DNA of 64,000 nucleotides from Gigaspora rosea (taxonomy: Eukaryota; Glomeromycota; Glomeromycetes; Diversisporales; Gigasporaceae): the NCBI GenBank assembly GCA_003550325.1, contig QKWP01000250.1, positions 281,718 through 345,717 on the forward strand, written 5' to 3'. Positions 19,900 to 30,490 of this stretch are shown one piece after another (the stretch's first letter is position 1; each line of letters opens with the position of its first letter). The notes under the pieces were generated by a model. It was not told the origin of the DNA. It was given only the letters and a program-made list of their open reading frames with translations, and did no database searches. The translations under genes and the position numbers were made by a program.

Positions 19900-22590
19900 T
19901 AGCATTAAGAATGACCTAAGTCATACATCAATCGGTGGAAATTGAAAAATGACCGATGTCAATTATATAATCGACGTAAATTAAGAAACGATGCTATTGA
20001 AAATTTTTTTTATCATTTAAATTAAGAAATAAACTATCCCTTTTACCGTAGACTTTTTGTGGATGTGCTGATTAGAATTTGTTTGATATTCAAAATATCA
20101 GAATTTTACCAGATAGGCACAACATTTTCACGTGACTTATGGACACAACACGGCCTGAGTTAGGGTTAAGTGTATTTTAGTGATACCGGGATCTCCGAAG
20201 TATAACGTCCTCGTGATTTAACTAGGTAACACAGGTATGATTTTTGCAGGGGTTATTTCGCTAAACTTTCACCTAAACTAAAAGGAAATAAAAGTAGCTA
20301 TTAAAAAAAAAGTGGTATTGCTCTTTGCGAGTAGTTTTGCTAATAATAATGTTACACATAGGCCTAGATTATGATTTCTGCAAGTTGTACTAGCAAAACC
20401 AATTTTGATTTTTTTTTTTTTTTTTAGTGGAGTTGGCATTTATTCGTTAATGTCGATAAGAACTTGTTTACTAAATTTAATTAAAAAATCCTCCGAACAT
20501 AACTACCAGAATCGGTTACTGTACACTCTATTTCTATATATATCGATATCTAATTATAAAGTAAAGTGTGTAGATGTGTAGACGTTTTAAAATTTTAAGA
20601 TACTTTCTAAATCATTAATCAATTATAATTAATAAATCTAGAACTTATTGAAAAATTCTTTATTTTATTTATTATTAAATTTAGATTAATTGTAAAGTTA
20701 AATATTATTTTGTCTTTTGAATAGTTCCTTATGGTTTTTTTATGACAAACGATTAATTCCTTTTCTATTTTATTTAATAAATTGTCATACTATACATTAT
20801 ATCGTGTTTGTGAGACGTGACTATAAAGCTTTATTCAAATTACAGAGGAAATTTTCTGAACTATACTGTTTAATATTCTATACATGAATTGGAACCGTTT
20901 AAGATTGTGTAAAATGATAGAATGAAAATTATCCCTATTATTATCCTGTTGCTGCAGAAGAATAGAGTTTCGAAATGTAGCAAAAAATAGTGCTGCGTAA
21001 ATCTATTTTTACAACAATTACATACAGAGAATAAAATTTTGTTATTTTACAGCAATTACATACTGAGAATAAAATTATTGTTATTGCATCTTACTATGGA
21101 CTATCACACACCAAGATGGTCATCTAATCGCATCAAATCTGCACCGCTTAAAATTTAAGGCTAATAATTCTGGAGTGCCTATCCCTAACGCTAACCAATA
21201 AAATGCATTACTTCATAGGTCTAATACAACACTACAATACAATGGACTTTTTCTTTGTGAAATTCTACAATTTTGGATGCCTTAATCTCGATATGCATTT
21301 TTGAAGAGTGCTTATATCATACGGAGATAATGACAGGTTAAATTCACCAATCATAGTAGTTATTGTTCGGCAAACAACTATCGGTAAAGTAAAAAAAAAA
21401 ACTCCTTAAATGTATTAAAGTAGAAAAATTTTTATAAAGAATCATATTGTAGTACTTATAAGAAACTATATTTTCTATTTTAACGTGAGTAAAAAAAATA
21501 TATTTTTTTACGATTATGCATGTACAATTATTATACCTAAAATTATATCATAAAAATATATAGCTTTTTATAATACGCATAAATATCTTTATATTTAGGT
21601 AGAGTTATGTTGGGTTGGGTTAAATCATTCTTCAATCCACTCTAACTTGGGTTGGGAGCCACTCCAGATTTGCTTAAGAGCTTCTCCGGTTTCACTCCAG
21701 TTTCACTCCAGCATATCATTAGCCCACTCCATCTTGGGTTAGGTTCACCCCGAAGCAGCTCCAGAGTAACTCCAGAGTACGTCATTCCATAAACAACCTT
21801 ATCTTTATGCTTTTCTTTACTCAAAATTAAATACAATTATTTCTGTACCGAACACTCAGGTCTAATTAAAAAAAGTGTCTAAGTTAAATTTTAAATTTAA
21901 AATTTCAGTTTAGTTCGGTTTAAGGGGTTCAGACAGGGTATTTGGATTAATATCATTGGCAAATAAAACCCATATTATTAAGCACCGAAATAATGATATA
22001 GTGATGTAACCCAATCCTTTTTCAACAATTACGGCAGTTTTTTTCCGGAATTCGGAACAATGTATAAATTGATAAGAAAAAAAAAAATGATATCATTTTA
22101 TTCGAGCAAAATCCCACACTATTTTCGGCGGTGAAACTGTCGGGCTTAGTTACATCACTAAATTGTAAACTGACTCCTCTATAAGTACATTTTTGTCGCT
22201 TAATCGTTTGTAACATTAACCATTATACGTACGTACTTACGTACGTACGTACGTAGATTATTCTCCATAAGTCTACATTATAAAAGTATTTTTCACTGAT
22301 AATGTGCAACTGTATTATTAATTGAGATTTATATAAATGCGCGAGGATACAAACACATCGAAATTTCTCTTTAGAATCGGCTAAAAGTCAATGATGTCAA
22401 AAGGAAATAAGATGCTTTATTAACACTTGTCTTACGTTATTCAAATTTTGTATAAAGAAAATTATTTCGGTTAAACTTCTACGTATATATATGGTTTGAT
22501 CTTCCTAAATTTGATAAAATATAAATAACGTATGAACAAAGAATTTCATATTTCAGATACAACTTGAAAAAAAATATAACTTGAAATAAC
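19900..22590. other. Long intergenic stretch
   Basis: No supported gene. Contains a two-copy direct repeat ACAATTACATACAGAGAATA at 21014 and about 21054, an ACTCCAG-rich patch at 21640-21780, and an ACGT microsatellite at 22226-22255. Short open frames here have no domain or coding character. Confidence 0.5.
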
Positions 22591-22598
22591 AAAAAAAA

Positions 22599-23189
22599 AT
22601 GGAGGTTTATTTTAATAAAGATGCTCGTATTAGAAAATTTAAATATATACTAATAAAACTTAAAGATCTCCGTATTTCTTTGAAAAATAATCTTGAACAA
22701 CTTGGTGGATTTGCAGCAATTACTCGTCATCGATCAAAAATTTTAAGTAAACGAATGTTCGAATCTCATAGATTTGATCCTAATGATTGGTCTCATCAAG
22801 AATATTTAATTTGGTTAAAACTTTTGGAAACTGTTGAACGATTTTATGCAATTGCTTTAATTCGTCAAAATCGTAAGACTGAACTTATAGAATTCTTACG
22901 AAGGCTGGGTAGGGAAGATAAAGCTGAAATATTAACTAATGATGAAAGTGTGGAAACTGTTGAAATGTTATATAGTACTTTGTTGAATTATATAAGAAAA
23001 GATTCGGATTACTTTAATTATTGTAGGGGATTTCTATATAAAGAAAGTAGTGAGATGAGACAACAACCTAAAAAAATGGTTAATCAAGATGATTTGGATA
23101 ATTTGAAGGCGATTTTTCTAAATCATCATAAATTATTTGAAGCTGTTACTAATGATCGTAGTGTATGGGCTCAAATTAAAAAACATTAA
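22599..23189 (+). CDS. Orphan 196-aa protein, single exon
   Basis: Intact ORF starting MEVYFNKDARIRKFKY with an A-run directly before the ATG, a favourable context in AT-rich fungi. Mostly helical, basic N-terminal half, with the motifs DPNDWSHQEYLIWLKLLE and FLRRLGREDKAEI. No signal peptide or membrane segment. No family recognised. The WS-x2-E-x2-IW pattern faintly resembles the orphan at 14017, which may indicate a shared helical fold or chance. Composition matches the real genes here. Confidence 0.75.
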   Translation: MEVYFNKDARIRKFKYILIKLKDLRISLKNNLEQLGGFAAITRHRSKILSKRMFESHRFDPNDWSHQEYLIWLKLLETVERFYAIALIRQNRKTELIEFLRRLGREDKAEILTNDESVETVEMLYSTLLNYIRKDSDYFNYCRGFLYKESSEMRQQPKKMVNQDDLDNLKAIFLNHHKLFEAVTNDRSVWAQIKKH

Positions 23190-23922
23190 TTATTTATATT
23201 CTTGTTATTTGTTCAATCAATCATTATGTAAATTTTTTTAAGATTTTGGAAATTGTATAAAGTATAATATCTACTGTATCAATGCATTCGATATAAAAAA
23301 ATCTGTACATTTACAAACTGGATTTTTTATTAATTAAAATTGCGAAATTAATTAATTTGTATCTTTAGATTATTCAATAAATGTATTTTTATTCATACTG
23401 TCAATTTTATTTTTCTAATATTCAAATCAAAAGTTGATTATTTATTAATAGAGAACCTTTTATATTTTCGATACCAGACAAAGTCAGTACACTTAAGTAG
23501 AGAAAAAATAAATGGGTAAATTAATTAAATTTACATTTCATATTGGGGTGTCACGCGGACTAATTAATCAACCGATAACTATGTAAAATAAATGATCGAA
23601 CGTAATTTTACTTTACTTAATTATAAAGAAAGCGCAAAATTCTAAAGGTATCACATAAATATTGTACTTATTTATCTAATTTTTTTTAATTGAAACTGTT
23701 CGTCATAACTGTTTCAAAGTAACATGGTTGATTTTTCGCTAAAATTCTAATTAAGTTTCGATTTATATGTTTTAATGTAACTTTTTTCGTCCTAATTAAT
23801 GAATTTTCAAGTACTCTATAAAGTGAATGTTCGAAACCCCACATATTAATAGAAAAAATAAAACCATAGCTTTATTCTTTGACTTTATATAAATAACGTG
23901 AAAATTTCAAGGCGATTGCACG

Positions 23923-24740
23923 TAGTGCTTGGATCCGGATACTAAACCGGATATCCGGATATGTGTTAGTTATCCGGTTTATAATCCGGATTGTATCCGG
24001 ATTTACAACTATCATAAATTCTGGGACACCTAAAAATTTTCTCATTTCACAGAATTTTTTGTTTCGTCCAGTAAATTACCTAACTACATCTCTGTCTCTC
24101 GAAAATAGCGATATAGTTTCCGGAGAGTTAGGTAATTAGCAGACAAAAAAGAAAGGATTCAGGAAACGAGAAAATTTTCAGGTATCCCAGAATTTATGAT
24201 ATTGCTGTAATTCTAAAATTTTTTTTTTTATAAATGATGCCGGTCAAAATTGAAAGGCTTGACAAGTTGGACAGTATTAAATTATGTTATTCAACATGTC
24301 TAAAATTTTAAATTTTATACGAGTAACATTAGATACTCCATATACTATGTGAATCAAATTAATGCAGATATCCTGCTTTTACAGTTATTTTCGTTTCCCT
24401 GAATCTTTTCTGCTTCGTCCAGTAAATTACCTAACTCTCCGGAAATTACATCGCTATTTTCGAACCTTCAGTCTGGGGCAGCGATATAGTTTCTGGAGAG
24501 TTAGGTAATTTACCGGAAGAAATAGAAAAGATTTCGGGAGAGAAAATTTTAGATTAATTAATCTGATCAAAGTCACGTTAAACTTCTCTGATTGGCTGAT
24601 ATTGATTAGCATATAATATCCGGATAAAAAATCGGATTTATAACAGCTAAAATAAACATTATCCGCTTTACAAAAATAAAATCCGTTATCCTTTTTATAT
24701 CCGGATACATCCGGATTTTGTAATCCGGATCCAAGCACTA
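23923..24740. mobile_element. Non-autonomous hAT-type element, 818 bp, with 8-bp target duplication
   Basis: Perfect 18-bp TIRs TAGTGCTTGGATCCGGAT. The 8-bp sequence ATTGCACG occurs directly before (23915-23922) and after (24741-24748). An 8-bp target duplication and TAGTG-type ends are hallmarks of hAT transposons. Subterminal TATCCGGAT/ATCCGGA motifs are repeated on both sides, as expected of transposase binding sites. No transposase remains. It contains a further palindromic segment at 24011-24200. Confidence 0.85.
24011..24200. repeat. Inner inverted repeat within the hAT element
   Basis: ATCATAAATTCTGGGACACC (24011-24030) pairs with 24181-24200 (19 of 20 bases), continuing into AAAATTTTCTC/GAGAAAATTTT. 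A related inverted segment with GTCCAGTAAATTACCTAACT lies at about 24395-24545. Possibly a third level of nesting. Confidence 0.6.
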
Positions 24741-25155
24741 ATTGCACGCCTATATAATAAGTTGATACTTTTTAAAATATCTAAACTATCGATTTTCATA
24801 TGAGTTAATAAAATCCGATAAGGTATATAGAAGTAAATCGATTTGCTTTGTGGTAACGTAAAAAATCTGCAATATGATAAAATCACATAGTTATCGAACA
24901 TAGTTTTGATTAATTAGTCCGTGTGACACCCCAATTTCATATGCATAAAAATATTGATATTAAATTAGAATATACTAACTCGGTTATTCGGGTATAGTTG
25001 ATTTTCGACATTACTGCACTACTAAACAGTAGGTTAAAAGTCTCTGTTATAACCGCGGCTATAACCCCATCCCCAACACTAACCTATTAATAAAATTAGT
25101 TCTTAAAATATGCTGTATATAAATTTTTATGATTAAAGTACATATTTACAGGGAT

Positions 25156-25263
25156 GGCATATCACAATGTCCAATTGATTTCAATTTTTTTTGGACATAT
25201 GTCCAATTTCAATTGGACATATGTCCAAAAAAAATTGAAATCAATTGGACATTGTGACATGCC
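25156..25263. repeat. Near-perfect 108-bp palindrome (53-bp arms, 2-bp centre)
   Basis: Arms 25156-25208 and 25211-25263 begin GGCATATCACAATGTCCAAT and its near reverse complement; the centre reads CCAATT-TC-AATTGG. Multiple TTGGACAT motifs. Same family as the longer GGACAT-rich element at 29.0-30.4 kb; looks like a minimal version made of TIRs only. Confidence 0.75.
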
Positions 25264-25269
25264 AACCTA

Positions 25270-26010
25270 GCATATTTAAATCATATACACATACCTTCTA
25301 AAGTCATAACGTTTTCATATCACATATGAAATGATAAATTACAGCACCACATGTATGGGCACAAGCGCCATACTCCAGTGATGCAAAACGGCTCAGCAGA
25401 GTCGTGAGCCAGTCGGTTTAGCTGAGCTAATTACGTCTCAGCTCGATTTGTGTTAAGCAAAGCCTGGAGCCGATCACAAAGTTATATAACAAAGTATATG
25501 CTATAATAGTATTCGTAATATCGTAAAGACAACTTATTTTACGATAATAACTTTTTTTTTCTTGTACTCTCATAATAATTTTTCATTTCTAGATATATGA
25601 TCAAATTTTTTTCGTTCCAGTCAATGGCTTCTTAACAAATATTTGTGTAATTGAGTGACACTATTCGAGCCAAACGTGTATGTCTTTTGTGGGTTAAAGC
25701 ACAGCATTAAAATATTTATACACATATGAATTAAAATTTAACTTTTCAAAAAATTCTAAAACAATTTATTTTTTGCATTGTTGTTAAAAATTTGTGAGCA
25801 TTTATTAGTGAGGTACCATTTTTCTAATAGTTGAAATGATTTCACAATTGAAATTTCACAAAACAAATAGCATCAAAAAATTAGTAAATTTTTGATAATT
25901 TATTAAAATTAAAAAGAAGTAGAAAACAGATAAAAAGTTTTTCGAAAAATAAAGTTTTTCAGTTTTGAAACATATAATAAAATAATTAAAGTCTCTTATG
26001 AAGATATTTT
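25270..26010. other. Intergenic with start of a dispersed AT-rich repeat
   Basis: Contains a GAGC/GCTC-rich patch at 25390-25470 without clear ends, and from about 25880 an AT-rich repeat that recurs near 26890, 27060 and 33180. Confidence 0.4.
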
Positions 26011-26032
26011 TTTAGCTTATTCTACAATTTTT

Positions 26033-26887
26033 TTTTTTTTTTGGTTTCAAAGTGCCTGTTTTGGGGCATATAGTTTATTCGGTTTAATCATCATAGATTC
26101 ATTTGGACTTGAGTACAACTAGCCACATGTACACTTTTGGTGTCTAATTTAAGTGGTCCACCCGCAGGTTCCACATTAGCTGCCATTCCTGCAACCCAAC
26201 TATGGGAATTGCCTATTTAAACCCTCTGATTTTCTGCTCCTTACCTGAATTTCAACCGATTTACAAGCATCTGCATTATCTATGCGGTCAGTTCAGACAC
26301 CCGGGTCTCTTTCCTATTATCCTTTAGGACTCCTTCTCACATCCAAAAGTATGATCTGGTTTATCCTAAAATAAAACTTGGTAGAACGGTGCCTGTCCCA
26401 CCAAGTATTTATCTACTCTTTGGTAACTTATGCATTTACCAAGATAAACAATTTGCAGTCAGGGGGATACCCTGCAACCACTACTATTACCTACTTCTGC
26501 CCTTATAAGGTTCGCACTGAAACTAGTGCCCATCATTCCCTTTCTACCGGTCCTTCTCCGGTACATCCCAGACTTCCAATCCAGTTGGCCCAAAAGGGTT
26601 GATATATCTAGCATTAGATGCCATTATGGTTTTTCTTCTCCTGGTACCTACTTCTATAGCATAGGTCCTTTTCCTCTAGTACAACTCCAGCAGCCAGGTT
26701 GGTAGACCTTGTCCCTGAGGTTGATGTTCAGTTCTCTAGCTCTGGTTCAATATTCCAATTTTGGTAGCACTATTAAAGATCTTTGCTACCTCCTTACTCG
26801 GGACTTGCCAAATGGGTTTCCATTTCCTAGTTTTTTTGATTTGTCTGTATCACAAGACACAACTTCACCCGAAAGCTGCTATTCAAA
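26033..26887 (-). mobile_element. Retroposed segment with poly(A) tail and 19-bp target duplication
   Basis: An 855-bp segment, visibly richer in G+C than its surroundings, is flanked by an exact direct repeat AGCTTATTCTACAATTTTT (26014-26032 and 26888-26906). The left side shows a run of T up to 26042, so on the minus strand the insert ends in poly(A). Long target duplication plus poly(A) indicates target-primed reverse transcription by a LINE-type machinery. The same host repeat without the insert is present near 33175-33260, giving an empty site. No long ORF; it could be a retroposed non-coding RNA, a truncated LINE 3' end or a processed pseudogene. Confidence 0.7.
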
Positions 26888-27593
26888 AGCTTATTCTACA
26901 ATTTTTATTAGTAACTCAAGTTAATTGTTTTAATAAAATTTTGTGTAAATAGTATTTTTTTCATTAAAAAAAATTTAAAAATTGCTTTTTGATCTATATT
27001 TTGTAATGTTTTTTTAATTGTAGCAAAAAATTTAATTATTAAAATAATTAAAGTTGTTTTATTAAGCTCTTGTTTTTTAGCTCATCTACAATTTGAATTA
27101 GTAATTTAAAGTCGATTGTTTTAATAAAATTTTGCATAAATTGTGTTATTAGCTTTTTTATTAGTATTTCTATTTGTACACTATGTGTACATACATGAGT
27201 TACATGATTATGTATTGTTTAATCAAATTTTATTAAATCAAATAAATCACGATTTATATAATTCCATAATATTGAATTGTAACAATAAGTTTTTATAACT
27301 TATTATGCAATAACTATTATTATATTATCTATCATCATTATACAGCAAGAATTATTTGATCATCGTTCGTTATATACTAATGTGCAACAACAATTCTAGA
27401 ACGCTAATCTAATACTATACTATCAATACTAACCAACTCGATTCAACTATCCTAACCTTAACCAGACACCATCGTATAACAACAAGCTTAAAAATATCAA
27501 TGCTATACAAAAATGGCAAAACATCCATAATGCCAACAATAAAGCAGCGATGGCAAGCATAGTGGAAACGAAAGACTACTAACTGATCGAACC

Positions 27594-28400
27594 AATTTAT
27601 TGCTACCTACAAGAAAAAAGGAAAAGTTAGTAAAGTGTATTTACTGTTCAGAACAACCAAAACAAAAATACTTTGCAAAATATGCCCAACCATTTAAATA
27701 ACAAGTTTGCTGAATGCTTTCAATCTATTGTTACCTACAAAAAAAAGAAGTCATTAGTAAAGTGCATCACAGATTAGAACAATCAGAACAATAAATCATA
27801 CTTTCCAAAATACGTCCAAACAAGTTCACTAAATGCCTTCAATCTATTGTTATATACAAAGAAAAACAAAAAAGCGTTAGTAAAGTGCATCACAGATTAG
27901 AGCAACCAAAACAACAAATTATACTTTCTGAAATATACCCAGACAAGTTTACTAAATGCCTTCGATTTATTGTTACCTACAAAAAAAAATATTAGTAAAG
28001 CGCATAACAGATCAAAACAGATCAGAACAACTAGAGCAACAAATCATACTTTCTGAAATTTGCCCAGAAAAGTTTGATAAATGCCATTGATCTATTGTTA
28101 CCAAGAAAAGAAAGAAGTTATTAGTAAAACACATCCACAGATCAGAACAACCAAAACAACAAATTATACTTTCCAAAATGTGTTCAATAATTGGAGATAC
28201 AACTTAACTGAACGTTTTAATCTATTGTTATCTACAAAAAAAAAAAAAGAAAAACATTAGTAAAGTGCATCTATAGTTTATGACAACTAGAACAACAAAA
28301 TTATACTTCCCGAATATGCCTATAATTAGAGCAACAAGTTCTCTAAATACCTTTGATCAATAACTAAAAAAGAAAGTGTTAAACAAATTCAACAAGAAAT
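27594..28400. repeat. Six to seven tandem modules of about 120-127 bp
   Basis: Units begin at about 27594, 27722, 27841, 27963, 28090, 28219 and 28344, each with ATTGTTACCTACAAAAAA, a CATTAGTAAAG box, CAGAACAA boxes and ACTTTCCAAAATA. On the minus strand each contains TTTACTAATGACTTC, a pyrimidine run and TTTGTAG, the layout of a fungal intron 3' end, with GTATGA-like donors. On the plus strand roughly 60 codons stay open (27799-27985) with a 40-residue repeat. Probably the remnant of a gene made of a reiterated exon-intron module. No family recognised. Confidence 0.55.
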
Positions 28401-28653
28401 GATAGCAAACAACAGAAATATACTTCCTTAGAATTTTTAAGCTCAGAGATGCCCTAATAAACCTAAAAAAGGGATATAATTATTGCAACCTTGATAACTA
28501 TTCTTAAACTAACAACTAACCCTAACCAATAAACACTAACTACCTGACTCTAACAAAGTAACAGCAAAATCACTTCAATAAAAAAAATAGTACAGCAACA
28601 ACTTTATACAACGAATGCCTAAGTAACAAAATGCATCTATACTAGCAATAACA

Positions 28654-28794
28654 ATGGCGAATACCAAAGGCAACAAAATATTAACAAGTTCCACAAATAA
28701 CAACAACAAAAGCAACAACATTGAGAATGATGATACCAAAAGTGATAGCTCCAACAACTTCGACAATTTAATAGCAAATATGATTCTTTTTTGA
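28654..28794 (+). CDS. Possible Ser/Asn-rich small ORF, 46 aa
   Basis: ATG GCG AAT start, 46 codons rich in Asn, Ser, Asp and Lys, stop at 28792. The amino-acid bias looks protein-like, but the ORF is short and stands in repeat DNA just after the module array. It may be an exon of the same lost gene. Confidence 0.2.
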   Translation: MANTKGNKILTSSTNNNNKSNNIENDDTKSDSSNNFDNLIANMILF

Positions 28795-29134
28795 TAGTAG
28801 TACTAATGACAAACAAGGTATAACAAAACAACCACCAAATCTGAATGGTATTATTACCTAAAAAAAGGTATTAAAATAAAATAAAACAAAAGTACTGCAT
28901 AAAAAAAATAAAATTTATACTTATTTATAAGATCTATATTTGTGTTACACATATATATACTATATATAAATTAAGAAATTTTCTTCTTTAAAAATCACTT
29001 TTTCACAAAGTTGGCATTGAACAATATCCAAATAAATTTAATTGGACATTTGGACATAGTCCAAATGTTCAAATAATTTTTGGACCTTCAGGTATTGGAC
29101 AATGTCCAAATAAATTGTAAAATTATTGGACATA

Positions 29135-29392
29135 TGGGCTAGGTGCTACAAAAAGAGCCGAAAATGACAAAAAAAAAGATCTTCAGAAAATCAATTTTTA
29201 TATTATAAATTACATAATAAATCATAAGAAAATGCAAACTTTAAAGAGCTATACTGCAAAATTTTATTAATACAACTGCTTTTGTATCTTAAGTAAAAAA
29301 TGATTCTAATTTTATTCTAAATTGATTTATGTAAAAAAAAACCTCTTTTAAAAAAATTGTCATTTTCGGTCCTTTTTGTAGCACCTAGCCCA
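29135..29392. mobile_element. MITE, TGGGCTAGGTGCTACAAAAA ends, TA target, nested
   Basis: TIRs of about 34 bp (TGGGCTAGGTGCTACAAAAA continuing toward GAAAATGACA) and the reverse complement on the right with few mismatches. TA at 29133-29134 and 29393-29394. 258 bp. Same TGGGC/TA class as three other elements here. Confidence 0.8.
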
Positions 29393-29549
29393 TATGTTCA
29401 AATTGTCAATTGGACATATGTCCAATTGTCCAATAATTTTATTGGACAATTTTAATAATATAACAACAAAAGCTAAAAATAGGTTACTCTCTTTCTTTTG
29501 GTCAAAAAACTCAAAAATGTCTTTAATCTAAAAATAAGCTACCTCACAA

Positions 29550-29900
29550 TTAACAATAGTTGCTACATAGTAAAGTCCAAAGTTTACTATACAAATCAAT
29601 TAAAGTCGCTTAAGTAAACTTCTTCAAAAGATCAAAATACACTTACTCTAAAATTTTTATTATTATTGGAGAACTTTTTATTATTTGACTTTGATTTTTA
29701 TGCTCGACAAAAAAATTAAAATTTTTTAAAAAAATATATTCGACGAATGTAAAAATCAAAAGTCAAATAATAAAAAGTTCACTAATCCTAATAAAAATTT
29801 TAAAGTAAGTGTATTTTGATCTTTTGAATAAGTTTACTTAAGCAATATTAATCGATTCATATAGTAAAATTTAGACTTTACTATGCAGCAACTATCTGCA
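29550..29900. repeat. About 350-bp imperfect palindrome
   Basis: ATAGTTGCTACATAGTAAAG near 29556 pairs with CTTTACTATGCAGCAACTAT near 29895; inner matches include GATCAAAATACACTTACT / AGTAAGTGTATTTTGATC and TTTTTATTATTTGACTTTGA. Centre near 29727. Fits a MITE. Confidence 0.65.
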
Positions 29901-30490
29901 ATTAACCAAAAATTGATTATATTTGAAATAAGCTACTCGTTTTCTTTATAATATACCTTTATTTTAAAATTAAAAATAAAATTAACTATTGTTATTATTC
30001 TTTTTGAAATACAATTATTTTACAGTTTCTAAAATTCTGTTTGATTAATCATATTTCATTAGCCAATATCAAATATATATATTATAAGAAAAATAGAATT
30101 TAAGTTAATTTAGTAGTATGAATACATATTTATATTTTTATAATAATAATATCATAATTATTATTATTGTCAGTATACTTTTTAAATATACTGTAAATTA
30201 AAGATATTTTGTATTAGTAAATATTGGCCAGAATTAAGTTTAATTTAGGCCAAGATTAAACTAATTTTTTTTTAATATCCAATAAAAAAAGTTACTATGT
30301 TCAATCAAAATTATTTGGACAATTGGACATTGACCAAATGGCCAAATGTCCAAATTGTCCAAATGTCCAATATTATAACATGCCACCCCTGCTTTTTCAG
30401 ATATATTTTGAACTATATTTTGATTGTAGTAAAAATTTTATTAATAAAATAATACAAGCTCTTGAAGTTTATCACTACCAATTTTATTAA

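Larger units (their letters stand above)
23542..24935. mobile_element. Older TIR element with ATTGGGGTGTCAC ends, disrupted by a hAT element
   Basis: Left ATTGGGGTGTCACGCGGACT followed by AATTAATCAA; the right end at 24906-24935 is the reverse complement with one mismatch in 30. TTCAT directly flanks both ends, a possible 5-bp duplication. Without the nested hAT insertion the element is about 570 bp. No ORF. Confidence 0.65.
29012..30390. mobile_element. GGACAT-rich inverted-repeat element with nested insertions
   Basis: Ends GTTGGCATTGAACAATATCC near 29012 and ATTATAACATGCCACCCCTG near 30375 are imperfect inverted copies, followed inward by many TTGGACATTTGGACA repeats. The 108-bp palindrome at 25156 has the same ends. 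A MITE (29135-29392) and a palindrome (29550-29900) lie inside. No ORF. Superfamily not determined. Confidence 0.5.

Noticed and set aside
22226-22255. ACGT repeat as a regulatory site
   Set aside because: Simple microsatellite about 350 bp before the gene; nothing but position suggests function.
25380-25690. hAT-like element starting CAGTGATGCAAAACGGCTC
   Set aside because: No matching inverted end or 8-bp duplication found on the right.
26378-26602. 74-codon plus-strand frame in the GC-richer insert
   Set aside because: Opposite strand to the poly(A)-defined transcript of the retroposed segment; no motif.
27594-28400. CRISPR-like array
   Set aside because: Units are about 120 bp, imperfect throughout, without constant repeats separating unique spacers, and the genome is eukaryotic.
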